From: an uncultured Rhizobiaceae bacterium
Lineage (GTDB): Bacteria; Pseudomonadota; Alphaproteobacteria; Rhizobiales; Rhizobiaceae
Assembly (NCBI GenBank): GCA_951813045.1
Contig: CATOTF010000002.1
Location: 2,232,001-2,296,000 of the forward strand
Reading direction: 5' to 3'
Length of the DNA stretch: 64,000 nt
A model generated the notes under the pieces. The model saw only the letters and a program-made list of their open reading frames with translations, was not told the DNA's origin and did not search any database. Below are positions 34,709 through 44,039 of the stretch, in pieces (within the stretch, counting starts at the first letter, position 1; each line of letters starts with the position of its first letter). The position numbers and the translations under genes were made by a program.

Positions 34709-35200
34709 ATGAACTCGCTAACAAACTGCATCAATTCAAAGCCAGCAGACACTGTGAGAATCTTAAACCCGTCAGTTCTGGTTGCATTATTTATGGTGCT
34801 TCACACCTCCGCCTGTACTCAAAGTATCAACGGCGGTTCTCCATCGGCAGCCACACTCGCATCCAACCAATCACTGGCGATTGAGGAAGAATGCAAACTG
34901 CTTAACAACGCCATGGAAACCATTGCCCTTGAAACGGGTGAACGTGACCTGCAGATCGTCAGAGGTTGCCCTGGCTTTGAAAATATCACCGATACAAGTC
35001 CACGGTTTGACAATTCGGATGGTTTTCCACGTGCTTTACGCGTCAGCCTTCCCAATGGTGCTGCGGCTTCAGGCCCAATTGCACGGCGTATTTATCAAAA
35101 AATGATCATACGCAAAATTCCCCGCGAAATTGCTGACCAGCAAGCAAGAACCCCACAATTCCTCGTTGCCGTTAACGCCGCGACAGATTCGCAACCGTGA
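34709..35200 (+). CDS. Putative lipoprotein, unknown function
   Basis: A 163-residue protein whose ATG is 2 bases after the ICMT stop (TAG AA ATG), so coupled translation is likely. Residues 20-36 (NPSVLVALFMVLHTSAC) look like a signal ending in a lipobox cysteine at C36, followed by a Ser/Ala-rich linker. The remainder has two cysteines and no recognised domain. A role in the envelope with the ICMT-like protein is inferred only from adjacency. Confidence 0.6.
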   Translation: MNSLTNCINSKPADTVRILNPSVLVALFMVLHTSACTQSINGGSPSAATLASNQSLAIEEECKLLNNAMETIALETGERDLQIVRGCPGFENITDTSPRFDNSDGFPRALRVSLPNGAAASGPIARRIYQKMIIRKIPREIADQQARTPQFLVAVNAATDSQP

Positions 35201-35392
35201 TCAACTTCGGCCAACCGAGAATTGATTACTGTAATGAACAGGAAGACTGTACTACTAAACAGCCAACTTTGAAAATATTGTTTGAAGTCAACCTTGTGAG
35301 ATTAGAGAGCACTCACGCCTGTTGACGTAACAACTTATATTTCGAATTTGGCGCGAACTTCACGACAGCATAATGCAATATATATTTTTCGC

Positions 35393-37216
35393 ATGGCCAC
35401 GGAGGCAGGTTTGCTGAACACGAAACGCAGGATCGGCATAGCAATGGCTCTAGCTGTTGTATTTGGCGGGCTTGTCACGATTTCGACCGGCACATTGCTA
35501 CTTCTCTCGATAAGCAACACGCTTGATGCCACCCGAAGCTCTCTCGCTGCCCGCCTCGAAAACCTGCTCAATGATGCGGAACAGCAGTCCCGAAATTTCT
35601 TTAACCCGATGGAAGGTAACGGCAGATGGTTGGCCGACCAGATTGTCACGGGTAAAGTCGATCCAAAAGACCTAGACCGTTTTCGCTCAGTCTTGATTGG
35701 TGCAACCGCCATGTCACCACAAATTGCAGCGGTATCCTATCAACACCCTGATGGGTCCGGTTATTTTTACGACGTCGCCACTGAAAAACTAGACGAAGTC
35801 GATTGGCCGCAAAAATGGCAGGCCCGCCTCAACCGGACTGCTGAAAACCGCCCTGTGTGGCCACCAAAAGACGGTATTTGGGTATTGAGACCCTCAGTGA
35901 TGGATGGCGCCCCAGCCGGGACATTTTTAGCACCTGCGCGCACTCCGGAAGGCGACATTGGCGTTATTGGCATCCGGCGCGATTCAACCCAACTCTCAAA
36001 ATCTCTGGCAATCGACGCTGACTTTCGCGGACATGAATTGGTACGTTTTATTCTGTTCAACAAGCGTGTGGTTATCGGCCATCCCAAGTTGCGCGAAATG
36101 GGCGATCAACCCTGGCCTTCGATCAAAGCGGTAAACGACCCTTACTTACTGCGACTCAATAAGGCTGAGCGCAACGAATTGAATCTTGTCGCGGATATAC
36201 CGGGGGTCGACATCTTTTCAATTGAAACGGAAAAAGGCCCGCGAGTCTTTGCAACAAAGATCGACAAAACACGGGCATCAGGCGGTGAACTGATGATTGG
36301 GATACACTTCGATGCCCAAGCCGGAGCAACAGAGTTGAATCGACTCATCACAATCGCCGTTGTCGGGATTGCATTATTGGTAGGCTCAATTCTGGTCGCG
36401 ATACTTTTGGGAAACCGCGCCGCGATGCCGATGGGTAGATTGTCGAGAGCAGCATCATTGGTTCAAGGCAACAAGCTAGATCAGGTTGAGGAACTGCCGC
36501 CCAGTAGAATTAGAGAACTTTCCGCCGCTTCTTCGGCGTTCAATGAAATGGTCGACGGATTGAAAGAACGCGAAACTATTCGCGACCTGTTTGGTAAATA
36601 TGTGCCAGGTGACGTTGCCACGCTTCTCTTGGCGGATGGAACCAATGCAAAACCCAGGAATGCAATTGCAACAGCATTTTTTCTGGATATTGAAGGGTTT
36701 ACCCGCATATCTGAACGGCTTGAACCATCAGAGCTTGTGGCGACAATTAACGCATTCTTCTCCGACGCCGTTGCGATGATTGAAGCACAGGGCGGCATGG
36801 TCACACAATTTCAGGGCGACGCAATAATCGCGGTGTTCAACATACCCATCGAATATGAAGATCACGCCCAGCGCGCCATCCGCGCCGCATTGTCTATCGT
36901 TCAAAGAACTAGTGAAACGACCTACGAACGTGAAAAACTAAATTGCAGGATTGGCATAAACACAGGCCCGATTGTGGCTGGCGCAATCGGCGCTGAAGAC
37001 CGGCTAAGTTACACGGTCTATGGTGATGCGGTAAACATCGCGGCACGTCTTGAACAAATGAACAAGGAATTCGGGACCAACATTCTGGTTTCTTCCGATA
37101 CTATTAACGCCCTGAACACAGACGATGTGTCAGACCTTGAGTTCAATGAAATGGGATCCCTGCCGATACGAGGCCGCGATGCCCCGGTGAGCGTATTCAC
37201 GCCGTCAAAAACCTAG
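35393..37216 (+). CDS. Membrane-bound class III adenylate cyclase
   Basis: A 607-residue sensor cyclase from ATG 35393 (a TTG at 35348 is an alternative). An N-terminal transmembrane helix is near residues 20-40, then an extracytoplasmic sensor domain of about 280 residues, a second helix near 330, a HAMP segment (GRLSRAASLVQGNKLDQ), and the catalytic domain. Metal-binding aspartates are in FFLDIEGFTRI (about 432) and QFQGDAIIAVF (about 475). The transition-state Asn/Arg are in YGDAVNIAARLEQM. It should make cAMP from ATP in response to a periplasmic signal. Confidence 0.88.
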   Translation: MATEAGLLNTKRRIGIAMALAVVFGGLVTISTGTLLLLSISNTLDATRSSLAARLENLLNDAEQQSRNFFNPMEGNGRWLADQIVTGKVDPKDLDRFRSVLIGATAMSPQIAAVSYQHPDGSGYFYDVATEKLDEVDWPQKWQARLNRTAENRPVWPPKDGIWVLRPSVMDGAPAGTFLAPARTPEGDIGVIGIRRDSTQLSKSLAIDADFRGHELVRFILFNKRVVIGHPKLREMGDQPWPSIKAVNDPYLLRLNKAERNELNLVADIPGVDIFSIETEKGPRVFATKIDKTRASGGELMIGIHFDAQAGATELNRLITIAVVGIALLVGSILVAILLGNRAAMPMGRLSRAASLVQGNKLDQVEELPPSRIRELSAASSAFNEMVDGLKERETIRDLFGKYVPGDVATLLLADGTNAKPRNAIATAFFLDIEGFTRISERLEPSELVATINAFFSDAVAMIEAQGGMVTQFQGDAIIAVFNIPIEYEDHAQRAIRAALSIVQRTSETTYEREKLNCRIGINTGPIVAGAIGAEDRLSYTVYGDAVNIAARLEQMNKEFGTNILVSSDTINALNTDDVSDLEFNEMGSLPIRGRDAPVSVFTPSKT

Positions 37217-37375
37217 CGAGCAAAAACTTCGAATAAACAAAACATCTCAATCCTTCACTTGACTAATCATGTGCAGATCGTCAATTTGCGCTTAAGGGGT
37301 TAGCGAACGCCCCGTGAGGCTCAGGCCCAAGTATCGCATCCACTAACGCAATAAATTCGCGAACAAGGATGCATT

Positions 37376-38185
37376 ATGCCTTCATTTAATCAAATCACCC
37401 CTGCCCAACTATCTCGTCTAATCGGCACTCCCGATTGCCCGACACTTATCGACGTTTGCATCGATGAAGACTTCAACGAAACGCCAAATTTAATACCCAC
37501 CTCTTTTCGCCATTCGCATACAACGATCACAAACTTGGCTCCAGCACTTGTTGGTAAACGTGTTGTCATCGTCTGCCATAAAGGCAAGAAATTAAGCGAA
37601 GGAACTGCTGCTCTTTTACGTTGCAATGGTGTGGAAGCGGAGGGGCTTAAAGGGGGAATTTTAGCATGGCGGGATGCTGGGCTACCGACAGTACCTGCCG
37701 ACAAAATTCCGGAGCGGAATAAACAGGGGCAAACCATCTGGGTAACGCGTCACAGGCCAAAGATCGACCGTATTGCCTGCCCCTGGTTGATCCGCAGGTT
37801 TATCGATCCCCTCGCTCAGTTTCTGTTTGTTGCACCAGCAGAAGTTTTGGACGTGGCCGATCGATTCAACGCGACGCCGTTCGACGTTGAAAATGTGTAT
37901 TGGAGTCATCGTGACGAAAGGTGCACATTCGACACGATGGTCGAGGAATGGAACTTGGCGGGCGAAGCGATAGACCGCCTGGCAACAATCGTACGTGGTG
38001 CAGACACAAATCGCCTTGATCTAGCGCCCGAAGCAGCAGGACTGATGGCGGCATCCCTCGGCCTGTCCAGAATGTACCGCGATGACCTCGCGCAACTTGA
38101 AGCAGGCATACAATTATACGATGCGTTTTTTCGCTGGGCGCGAGATGCCCATGAAGAAACACATGACTGGACACCAGCACAATGA
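37376..38185 (+). CDS. chrB: ChrB-type chromate resistance protein with N-terminal rhodanese-like domain
   Basis: A 269-residue protein. Residues 1-110 form a rhodanese-like domain (LIDVCIDEDFNETPNLIP, VVIVCHKGKKLSEGTAALL, with C71-H-K-G-K as the active loop). Residues 125-265 are the ChrB C-terminal domain: WVTRHRPKIDRIACPWLIRRFIDPLAQFLFV and SHRDERCTFDTMVEEWNL, with histidine, cysteine and arginine signatures. ChrB proteins regulate or assist chromate export. The stop overlaps chrA by four bases (ATGA), giving a chrBA operon. The rhodanese fusion replaces the usual N-terminal ChrB domain. Confidence 0.88.
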   Translation: MPSFNQITPAQLSRLIGTPDCPTLIDVCIDEDFNETPNLIPTSFRHSHTTITNLAPALVGKRVVIVCHKGKKLSEGTAALLRCNGVEAEGLKGGILAWRDAGLPTVPADKIPERNKQGQTIWVTRHRPKIDRIACPWLIRRFIDPLAQFLFVAPAEVLDVADRFNATPFDVENVYWSHRDERCTFDTMVEEWNLAGEAIDRLATIVRGADTNRLDLAPEAAGLMAASLGLSRMYRDDLAQLEAGIQLYDAFFRWARDAHEETHDWTPAQ

Positions 38186-39450
38186 GTGGCGAAATCCCGT
38201 CACTCCGTGACGCAACGAATGTGTGGGCGAAGATCGGAATACTATCATTTGGCGGCCCCGCCGCGCAGATAGCACTTATGCACAAAGAGATCGTCGAGGA
38301 TCGCAATTGGCTTTCGGAGAGCCAGTTTCTTAACGCGTTATCCTTCTGCATGTTGCTCCCCGGCCCCGAAGCCATGCAACTGGCAACATATGCTGGCTGG
38401 CGCATGCATGGAATAAAGGGCGGGTTGATCGCCGGGGGGCTATTCGTCCTCCCCGGCGCTTTCATCATGGCGATATTGTCCGTCTTATATGCGGTCTATG
38501 GCGAAGTTCCATTGGTCAGTGCCCTGTTTCTCGGCGTTAAGGCCGCGGTCATCGTGATCGTTATTGAAGCTTTGCTACGGGTTTCCAAAAAAGCCCTTTC
38601 GGGAACAGGCCATTGGATCATTGCTGCCCTGGCTTTTATTGGAATTTTTCTTTTGGCCCTTCCCTACCCGCTTATTGTATTTGCAGCAGGGCTTTACGGG
38701 TTTTTCTTTTCCGGCCTAAACAATGAACACACAGAGAGCATCCCCATTAGGCACAAATTCTCCCGAACTGTGCAAACAATTACGGTCTGGTTGGCAATCT
38801 GGTGGGGGCCTTTGCTTGCATTACGCGTTATTTCCCCGGACTCGCAACTGAATGAAATCGCGACCTTTTTTTCAAAACTTGCTGTCGTGACGTTCGGCGG
38901 GGCCTATGCGGTGTTGGCATACATGGGGCAGGATGTCGTTGAAAATTCTGCCTGGCTGACAGCAGGTCAAATGATGGACGGATTGGGATTAGCGGAGACA
39001 ACGCCGGGGCCGCTGATTCTTGTCACACAATTTGTTGGTTTCCTCGCGGGCTACGGGCAACAGGGAATGGCCTTTGCCGCCCTCGCAGCAGCGGTAACCC
39101 TATGGGCTACATTTGTGCCCTGTTTCCTTTGGATATTTACCGGCGCACCTTACATTGAGTGGATATCGACGCAGCCACGGTTAAAAGGGGCCCTCAACGC
39201 CATCACCGCAGCCGTCGTCGGAGTCATTCTCAACCTGTCAATCTGGTTTGCATTGCATGTGTTTTTTACCGATGTGAACGTCTGGAGCTCAGGTCTGATA
39301 CAAACTTCGGTGCCAAACTTCGCCAGTCTTGACTGGCGCGTCGTTATCCTGACGCTCATGGCAGCCTTAATCGCGTTCCGGCTACATTTGGGTATCCCAA
39401 CAATGCTGGTAATCTGCTCAGTTGCAGGGTTGGGTTTATCGTTCTTATGA
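38182..39450 (+). CDS. chrA: Chromate efflux transporter ChrA
   Basis: A 422-residue CHR family transporter with two homologous halves. Each carries the FGGPAAQIALMHKEIVE or FGGAYAVLAYMGQDVVE signature, followed by LLPGPEAMQLATYAGWR and ETTPGPLILVTQFVGFLAGY. About ten to twelve transmembrane segments are present. It exports chromate, driven by the proton gradient, and is translationally coupled to chrB. It converges with a MerR gene 15 bases downstream. Confidence 0.93.
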   Translation: MSGEIPSLRDATNVWAKIGILSFGGPAAQIALMHKEIVEDRNWLSESQFLNALSFCMLLPGPEAMQLATYAGWRMHGIKGGLIAGGLFVLPGAFIMAILSVLYAVYGEVPLVSALFLGVKAAVIVIVIEALLRVSKKALSGTGHWIIAALAFIGIFLLALPYPLIVFAAGLYGFFFSGLNNEHTESIPIRHKFSRTVQTITVWLAIWWGPLLALRVISPDSQLNEIATFFSKLAVVTFGGAYAVLAYMGQDVVENSAWLTAGQMMDGLGLAETTPGPLILVTQFVGFLAGYGQQGMAFAALAAAVTLWATFVPCFLWIFTGAPYIEWISTQPRLKGALNAITAAVVGVILNLSIWFALHVFFTDVNVWSSGLIQTSVPNFASLDWRVVILTLMAALIAFRLHLGIPTMLVICSVAGLGLSFL

Positions 39451-39465
39451 TAACCTTGGCCGGGC

Positions 39466-39852
39466 TTATTGGCTTACCCCAAGCTCGGCCAATCTTTCAA
39501 AACAGTTTTCTTCAGCCGTATCCATTTCACGTATGGTTTCCTCGAGATCACGGCGTTTCTGCTCCAAGGTATTACGTTTCTCTCCGATACGCTCGATCAT
39601 GAGTTTAATCTGTCCCTCTTCCCCTGATGGAGCTTTGTAGACTTCGATAATCTCACGAATTTCAGCTATGGAAAAACCCAGACGTTTTCCCCGTAAAATC
39701 TGTTTCAACAGAATGCGATCCGATGGCCGAAACAAACGCGTGCGACCGCGTCTCAAAGGTTTAATTAAACCTTCATCTTCGTAAAATCGGATCGTACGCG
39801 TGGAAACGCCAAACTCGCGTGTTAATTCTGTTATTGTGTAATACTCACGCAT
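39466..39852 (-). CDS. MerR family regulator, LiuR-like
   Basis: A 128-residue MerR regulator. The N-terminal winged helix is YYTITELTREFGVSTRTIRFYEDEGLIKPLRRGRTRLFRPSDR. A long dimerising helix (EEGQIKLMIERIGEKRNTLEQKRRDLEETIREMDTAEENCFERLAELG) follows. This is the type that controls leucine/isovalerate and fatty-acid degradation genes (LiuR) in proteobacteria. There is no metal-binding cysteine cluster, so direct chromate sensing is unlikely. The isovaleryl-CoA dehydrogenase and carboxylase genes in this window could be among its targets. Confidence 0.82.
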   Translation of the reverse strand: MREYYTITELTREFGVSTRTIRFYEDEGLIKPLRRGRTRLFRPSDRILLKQILRGKRLGFSIAEIREIIEVYKAPSGEEGQIKLMIERIGEKRNTLEQKRRDLEETIREMDTAEENCFERLAELGVSQ

Positions 39853-39893
39853 ATTCCAAGACTCAATTTATTCCGACTACGGACGTTAGATAA

Positions 39894-40508
39894 ATGATTT
39901 ACGTAAAAGTCAATTCGAGTATATGGCCAATACAATTTAAATCTGTATTAACCTTATTATCACTCATCGGTTTAGTGATTTCATTTCAGGTTGCTACCGC
40001 TGCATCCGAACCATTCCACCATAAGTTTGGAGAGCTCAGGGAATATCACAAACACTGGCTGGCGGTCTGCCCAGACGCTTATGTTCCTAATTCCAAGAGC
40101 GATTATTCAAATTTCTGTTGGGCGGTTACGCACTCCGGCAAAAATGGTTTTTTTCTCGATAATCGATTGGCGGTATATCGAAATCGGCAGAGCGGGCAGA
40201 TAAAAATTTCCTTTTTGTTTGACGCTTACGACAGGATCGACAAAAAACAACCAATCAGCGCAAGATTTTCCAATGGTGAGGTCATGAAGTTCGAATTTGG
40301 CAGGTCAGCGCGTCAGCACGATTCTATCAACGAGTTTGTCATCGCCGCTGACAATCCAGACGAGATGTTAAAGGTCATGAAAGTCAGCAACTGGATGCAA
40401 TTATCCGTGCCCACTACAACGCAAACCGAAGTGATCAACTATTCCATGATCGGTGTAGCAGCCGCCATGAAATTTGCCGAAAAATATGCACTTCTCTCGG
40501 GAAATTGA
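39894..40508 (+). CDS. Exported protein of unknown function
   Basis: A 204-residue precursor. A hydrophobic segment (SVLTLLSLIGLVISFQVATAA) near residues 17-37 ends in an AxA-type cleavage site. The mature part contains two cysteines (AVCPDAY, NFCWAV) likely to form a disulfide, and an alternating-strand pattern (RLAVYRNRQSGQIKISFLFDA, EVMKFEFGRS). It may be a small periplasmic beta protein in the invasion-associated-locus style, but the match is weak. It is divergent from the MerR gene by 41 bases. Confidence 0.6.
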   Translation: MIYVKVNSSIWPIQFKSVLTLLSLIGLVISFQVATAASEPFHHKFGELREYHKHWLAVCPDAYVPNSKSDYSNFCWAVTHSGKNGFFLDNRLAVYRNRQSGQIKISFLFDAYDRIDKKQPISARFSNGEVMKFEFGRSARQHDSINEFVIAADNPDEMLKVMKVSNWMQLSVPTTTQTEVINYSMIGVAAAMKFAEKYALLSGN

Positions 40509-40516
40509 GCATCGGA

Positions 40517-41953
40517 TTACAGACCGAACCACCAAACTGCCAACCATAAAAAGGAAAGGAAACCAACGACATCGGTAACAGTCGTTACAAACACGCCGGA
40601 TGCAATTGCCGGGTCCAGGTTAAATTTGTCCAGTGCAATTGGAACAAGAATCCCGGACGCAGCCGCAAATAGCATGTTGATGATCATGGCAAATCCAATC
40701 ACCCAACCCAAGGCCGGCTGGGCAAACCAAATTCCGGCAACAACGCCAATTGCGATCGCAAACAAAACGCCATTTATCAGACCCACCAATAGTTCCTTTC
40801 GGATGATCTTGCCCGTGTTGTAGGTATCAAGGTCACGGGTCGCCAGCGCACGGACAGCAACAGTCATGGTTTGCGTCCCCGCGTTCCCTCCCATCGAAGC
40901 GACAATTGGCATGAGAATGGCGAGTGCCACCATTTTTTCCAGGGATGCATCAAACAGGCCGATTACAAACGAAGCCAGTATTGCTGTCAGCAGATTGACA
41001 GAAAGCCACCCTACCCGTGACTGCGCAATCTCCAAAATGCCATCCGACAGTTCCTCGTCCCCTACTCCGGCAAGACGTTTGATATCTTCAGAAGCCTCTT
41101 CCTGTATGACGTCGACAACATCATCAATCGTCAAAACACCAACCAACCGTTCATTGTCATCAATCACCGGTGCGGAAAGTAAGTCATACTGCTCAAATAT
41201 CTGTGCCGCTTCTTCCTGATCTATTTCAGCGCTGATTGGGTGGGCATTAGTATCATGGATATCGCCAACCACCGTATCGCGACCGGACCGGAGTAGCTTA
41301 TCCAATGCCAATGATCCGGCTAATTTAAACCTATGGTCCACCGTGAAGATTTCAGTAAACCGATCAGGTAGGTCTTCGCCAGCGCGGATGTAGTCGATGG
41401 CCTGGCCAATGGTCCAGAACGGCGGAACCGCGATAAATTCCGTCTGCATCCGCCGCCCGGCGGATTCTTCGGGGTACTCAAGTGAACGCCGCAGACGGAT
41501 CCGCTCCTGGAACGGAATTTGAGAAAGGATATCTTCCCGGTCTTCGCTATCGAGGTCTTCGAGAATGAAAACCGCATCATCAGAATCCAACTCACGAACG
41601 GCTTCTGCAACGCGGTTATTGGGGAGATTGTCGACGATCCCTAACCTGATGGCCTCATCAACTTCTGTGAGCGCGGCAAAGTCGAAATCGTCACCGGCAA
41701 GCTCTACAAGACCATCACGACCTTCTTCCTCAATCGCTTCAAGAATATCACCGACTTCAGACTCGTGCAGGTCTCGCAGCGCAACGCGAACAGCGTCCTC
41801 ATCCTTGTTTTCAATGGACTGTTCAATTTCTTCGACAACTGATTCAAGAACCACCCCACTGTCATCATAAATCGTATCGGCATTCTGCGGTCCCTCGTCG
41901 GAGACGTTCTCAATGTCAGAATTGCCGGTGTCGGTGTTCATAGATTTCGCCAT
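40517..41953 (-). CDS. mgtE: Magnesium transporter MgtE
   Basis: A 478-residue transporter. The acidic N domain spans about residues 30-150 with repeats such as HESEVGDILEAIEEE and ELDSDDAVFILEDLDSEDREDILSQIP. The CBS pair covers about 150-280 (VVGDIHDTNAHPISAEIDQEEAAQIFEQYDL, LVGVLTIDDVVDVIQEEASEDIKRLAGV). Five membrane helices follow with MPIVASMGGNAGTQTMTVAVRALA, the ion-pore signature. It imports Mg2+ and closes when cytosolic Mg2+ binds the N/CBS domains. No magnesium riboswitch is visible upstream. Confidence 0.95.
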   Translation of the reverse strand: MAKSMNTDTGNSDIENVSDEGPQNADTIYDDSGVVLESVVEEIEQSIENKDEDAVRVALRDLHESEVGDILEAIEEEGRDGLVELAGDDFDFAALTEVDEAIRLGIVDNLPNNRVAEAVRELDSDDAVFILEDLDSEDREDILSQIPFQERIRLRRSLEYPEESAGRRMQTEFIAVPPFWTIGQAIDYIRAGEDLPDRFTEIFTVDHRFKLAGSLALDKLLRSGRDTVVGDIHDTNAHPISAEIDQEEAAQIFEQYDLLSAPVIDDNERLVGVLTIDDVVDVIQEEASEDIKRLAGVGDEELSDGILEIAQSRVGWLSVNLLTAILASFVIGLFDASLEKMVALAILMPIVASMGGNAGTQTMTVAVRALATRDLDTYNTGKIIRKELLVGLINGVLFAIAIGVVAGIWFAQPALGWVIGFAMIINMLFAAASGILVPIALDKFNLDPAIASGVFVTTVTDVVGFLSFLWLAVWWFGL

Positions 41954-42032
41954 TGTTTAACGTTTGGACCCGATTACCACGCAATCATTATTCATCCAAC
42001 GGCTTGCTGAATAGCCCAAGATGGTTCGGAGA

Positions 42033-42935
42033 TTAGCTCGACCTGCCCTGCTGTGTTTTGGCCTCTGCTTTACCAGCATCAAACGCAGCACGTTTTTGCG
42101 CAATCTCTTCGCTGGATAATAAATCCGGATTGGAATAATCACGTTTCCAGTCTTCGTCGCCCGACCAGTGAAACGGAGAACGCCAAGTGGTACGTGGACC
42201 ATTTGCCTGCTCCAAAAGATCAAGCGCAAGTATCATAATCTGATATTGATTGTCACGGTCATGCGGCAATCCTGCGCTATTGCCCAATGGGAAATCGTTG
42301 AACAAAAACCTTGGCACCCCAACATGTTCAACAATATCCCTTGCGCACCCCATAATTACAGAAGCGATGCCTTCATTTTCCAAGTGCCGCGCTGCGAGGG
42401 AGACAGATTGATGACATACCGGACAATTGGGCACCAAAATCGCAGCGTCTATTGCGTCCGCTTTGCAATGTTCAGTCAGGTTTTGACAATCCACTTCTAA
42501 CGTCTTGCGTATGGAACGATTAGTGGGAAGGCCATAAAACCTGGAAGACGTTGATCCAATTCGCCCCTCAACAGCAGCTAACTTCAAAGCATCTAACGGA
42601 AAATAAGTACCAATGTCTTCGGCGCTCGTGTGATCGCGATCAATCGCGACATGAGAAATGCCTAAGTTTGGCGGTTCGCTGCACTTCATTGCGTAAACAT
42701 CGTAGAATTTTGCTGATGCGTTATAAGGCGCGCCTGGACCCTGGTCTCCCTTACCAGGTTGAAAAATTGCCGCAGTAGTCACGATGGCAACCCGTGATTT
42801 TGACAAGGGTTTTGACAGAGAAACAAACGGTACGTCATCGTAGTGGGCCCAGACATAGGACGCGCCATACCCAAGCACCTGATAATAACGCCGTGTTCGT
42901 TTGATGTACTCGAGCGGTTCATCGACACTTGTCAT
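42033..42935 (-). CDS. GrdB/PrdB-like reductase family protein with CxxC
   Basis: A 300-residue protein resembling the glycine/sarcosine/betaine/D-proline reductase component B family. FVSLSKPLSKSRVAIVTTAAIF, ISHVAIDRDHTSAEDIGTYFPLDAL and DAAILVPNCPVCHQSVSLAARHLENEGIASVIMG match in order. C171-P-V-C174 stands where the clostridial enzymes have a selenocysteine-containing motif; no TGA is read through, so it is a cysteine version. Start 42935 (MTSVDEPLEYI) is preferred over a longer frame to 43070. Family members in aerobes have no established substrate. It is divergent from an RraA-like gene. Confidence 0.75.
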   Translation of the reverse strand: MTSVDEPLEYIKRTRRYYQVLGYGASYVWAHYDDVPFVSLSKPLSKSRVAIVTTAAIFQPGKGDQGPGAPYNASAKFYDVYAMKCSEPPNLGISHVAIDRDHTSAEDIGTYFPLDALKLAAVEGRIGSTSSRFYGLPTNRSIRKTLEVDCQNLTEHCKADAIDAAILVPNCPVCHQSVSLAARHLENEGIASVIMGCARDIVEHVGVPRFLFNDFPLGNSAGLPHDRDNQYQIMILALDLLEQANGPRTTWRSPFHWSGDEDWKRDYSNPDLLSSEEIAQKRAAFDAGKAEAKTQQGRSS

Positions 42936-43138
42936 AAACTTAATTTCTCCGGCATTAACGTAATCTGTTCCCACATCCCAGAATGACCACCCTATCTCCA
43001 CTATAACAATCGATTTGCTGGTGGTTAATCTCAGCTTGTCCTGCTCAACCCGTGTCCCATCATAGATCAAGTATCATTGAATAGGTATGCAAACAGGCAT
43101 AACCTTATCGTTCCGGCCCTGCATGAGAACACGTAAAT

Positions 43139-43849
43139 ATGCCTGACAATCTAATTGCGGAAGATTTACTGGCACTGCTTACCAGTGTCGACACGCCTAC
43201 CGTTTGCAACGCAATTGAAGTGGCGCAGGGAAAACGGGGCTTTAACCGGTTCACTCGGGGCACAATGCAACACTCCAAACCTGGAGAACCTGCAATGGTC
43301 GGATTTGCGCGCACCGCAAGGATTTCAGGCCTTGCTCCACCAAACGAAACGACAGACGTCATCCGTGCCAAACGTATGGGCTACTTCCGTACAATGGCTG
43401 CTGGAGAATACCCAACCGTCGCAGTCGTCGAAGACGTGGATTACCCAAACTGCATTGCAGGATGGTGGGGTGAAGTTCATGTCGCGGTCCACAAAGGTCT
43501 TGGTTTGAAAGGTGCGCTCACCAACGGCGTAATGCGAGACCTTGACGTGATCGATGAAGGATTCCCGATATTGGCCGGTTCAATTGGCCCAAGCCACGGA
43601 TACGTCCACGTTGTAGATATCGGCATAGAGGTGAATATCCTGGGAATGCGCGTAGTCGAAAACGAGCTCGTGCACGCTGATCGACATGGTGCAATCGTAA
43701 TTCCCCATGAAGTGATATCCAAATTGAAATCTGCCATTGAAACCGTTGTCGAGAGCGAAGCCATTGTGCTGGGCCCTGCCCGCGAACCCGGTTTCAACAT
43801 CGAAAAGCTTGAAGAAGTATGGGCAAAGTTCGAAGCGACGCGAACATAG
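43139..43849 (+). CDS. RraA-like / 4-hydroxy-4-methyl-2-oxoglutarate aldolase family protein
   Basis: A 236-residue protein of the RraA/HMG aldolase superfamily. Conserved parts are DTPTVCNAIE at the N-terminus and the catalytic/metal motif GLKGALTNGVMRDLDVIDE (G-x-x-x-D/N-G-x-x-R-D), followed by VVENELVHADRHGAIVIPHE. Members cleave 4-hydroxy-4-methyl-2-oxoglutarate, decarboxylate oxaloacetate or act as non-catalytic regulators. The insertion FRTMAAGEYPTVAVVEDVDYPNCIAGWWGEVH is a longer version of the usual substrate loop. Divergent from the GrdB-like gene, with which it may share a pathway. Confidence 0.83.
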   Translation: MPDNLIAEDLLALLTSVDTPTVCNAIEVAQGKRGFNRFTRGTMQHSKPGEPAMVGFARTARISGLAPPNETTDVIRAKRMGYFRTMAAGEYPTVAVVEDVDYPNCIAGWWGEVHVAVHKGLGLKGALTNGVMRDLDVIDEGFPILAGSIGPSHGYVHVVDIGIEVNILGMRVVENELVHADRHGAIVIPHEVISKLKSAIETVVESEAIVLGPAREPGFNIEKLEEVWAKFEATRT

Positions 43850-44039
43850 CGAACAAAATGTTCCTCGGTCGATGTTTAACAGATGGTACACCACTGAAAC
43901 TACCTTCCTAAGCTTCAGGGGTAGGTCCTGCGCGATAAATTCTCACCAATCCCGTATCGAATAATTGGGAAAACCGCTTTCCTAACGCAAAGACTGCTAT
44001 AAGTTGGGACTCAATCAATGGACTTTCTGAGAGGCCTAC

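Noticed and set aside
41565-41870. Serine-rich frames antisense to mgtE
   Set aside because: These are mirror frames of the acidic MgtE N domain and show no ribosome site.
40798-42000. Magnesium riboswitch upstream of mgtE
   Set aside because: The short gap before the mgtE start (41954-42032) is too small and shows no M-box-like structure.
42033-42935. Possible selenocysteine in the GrdB-like gene
   Set aside because: No in-frame TGA occurs in the conserved motif; Cys codons are present instead.
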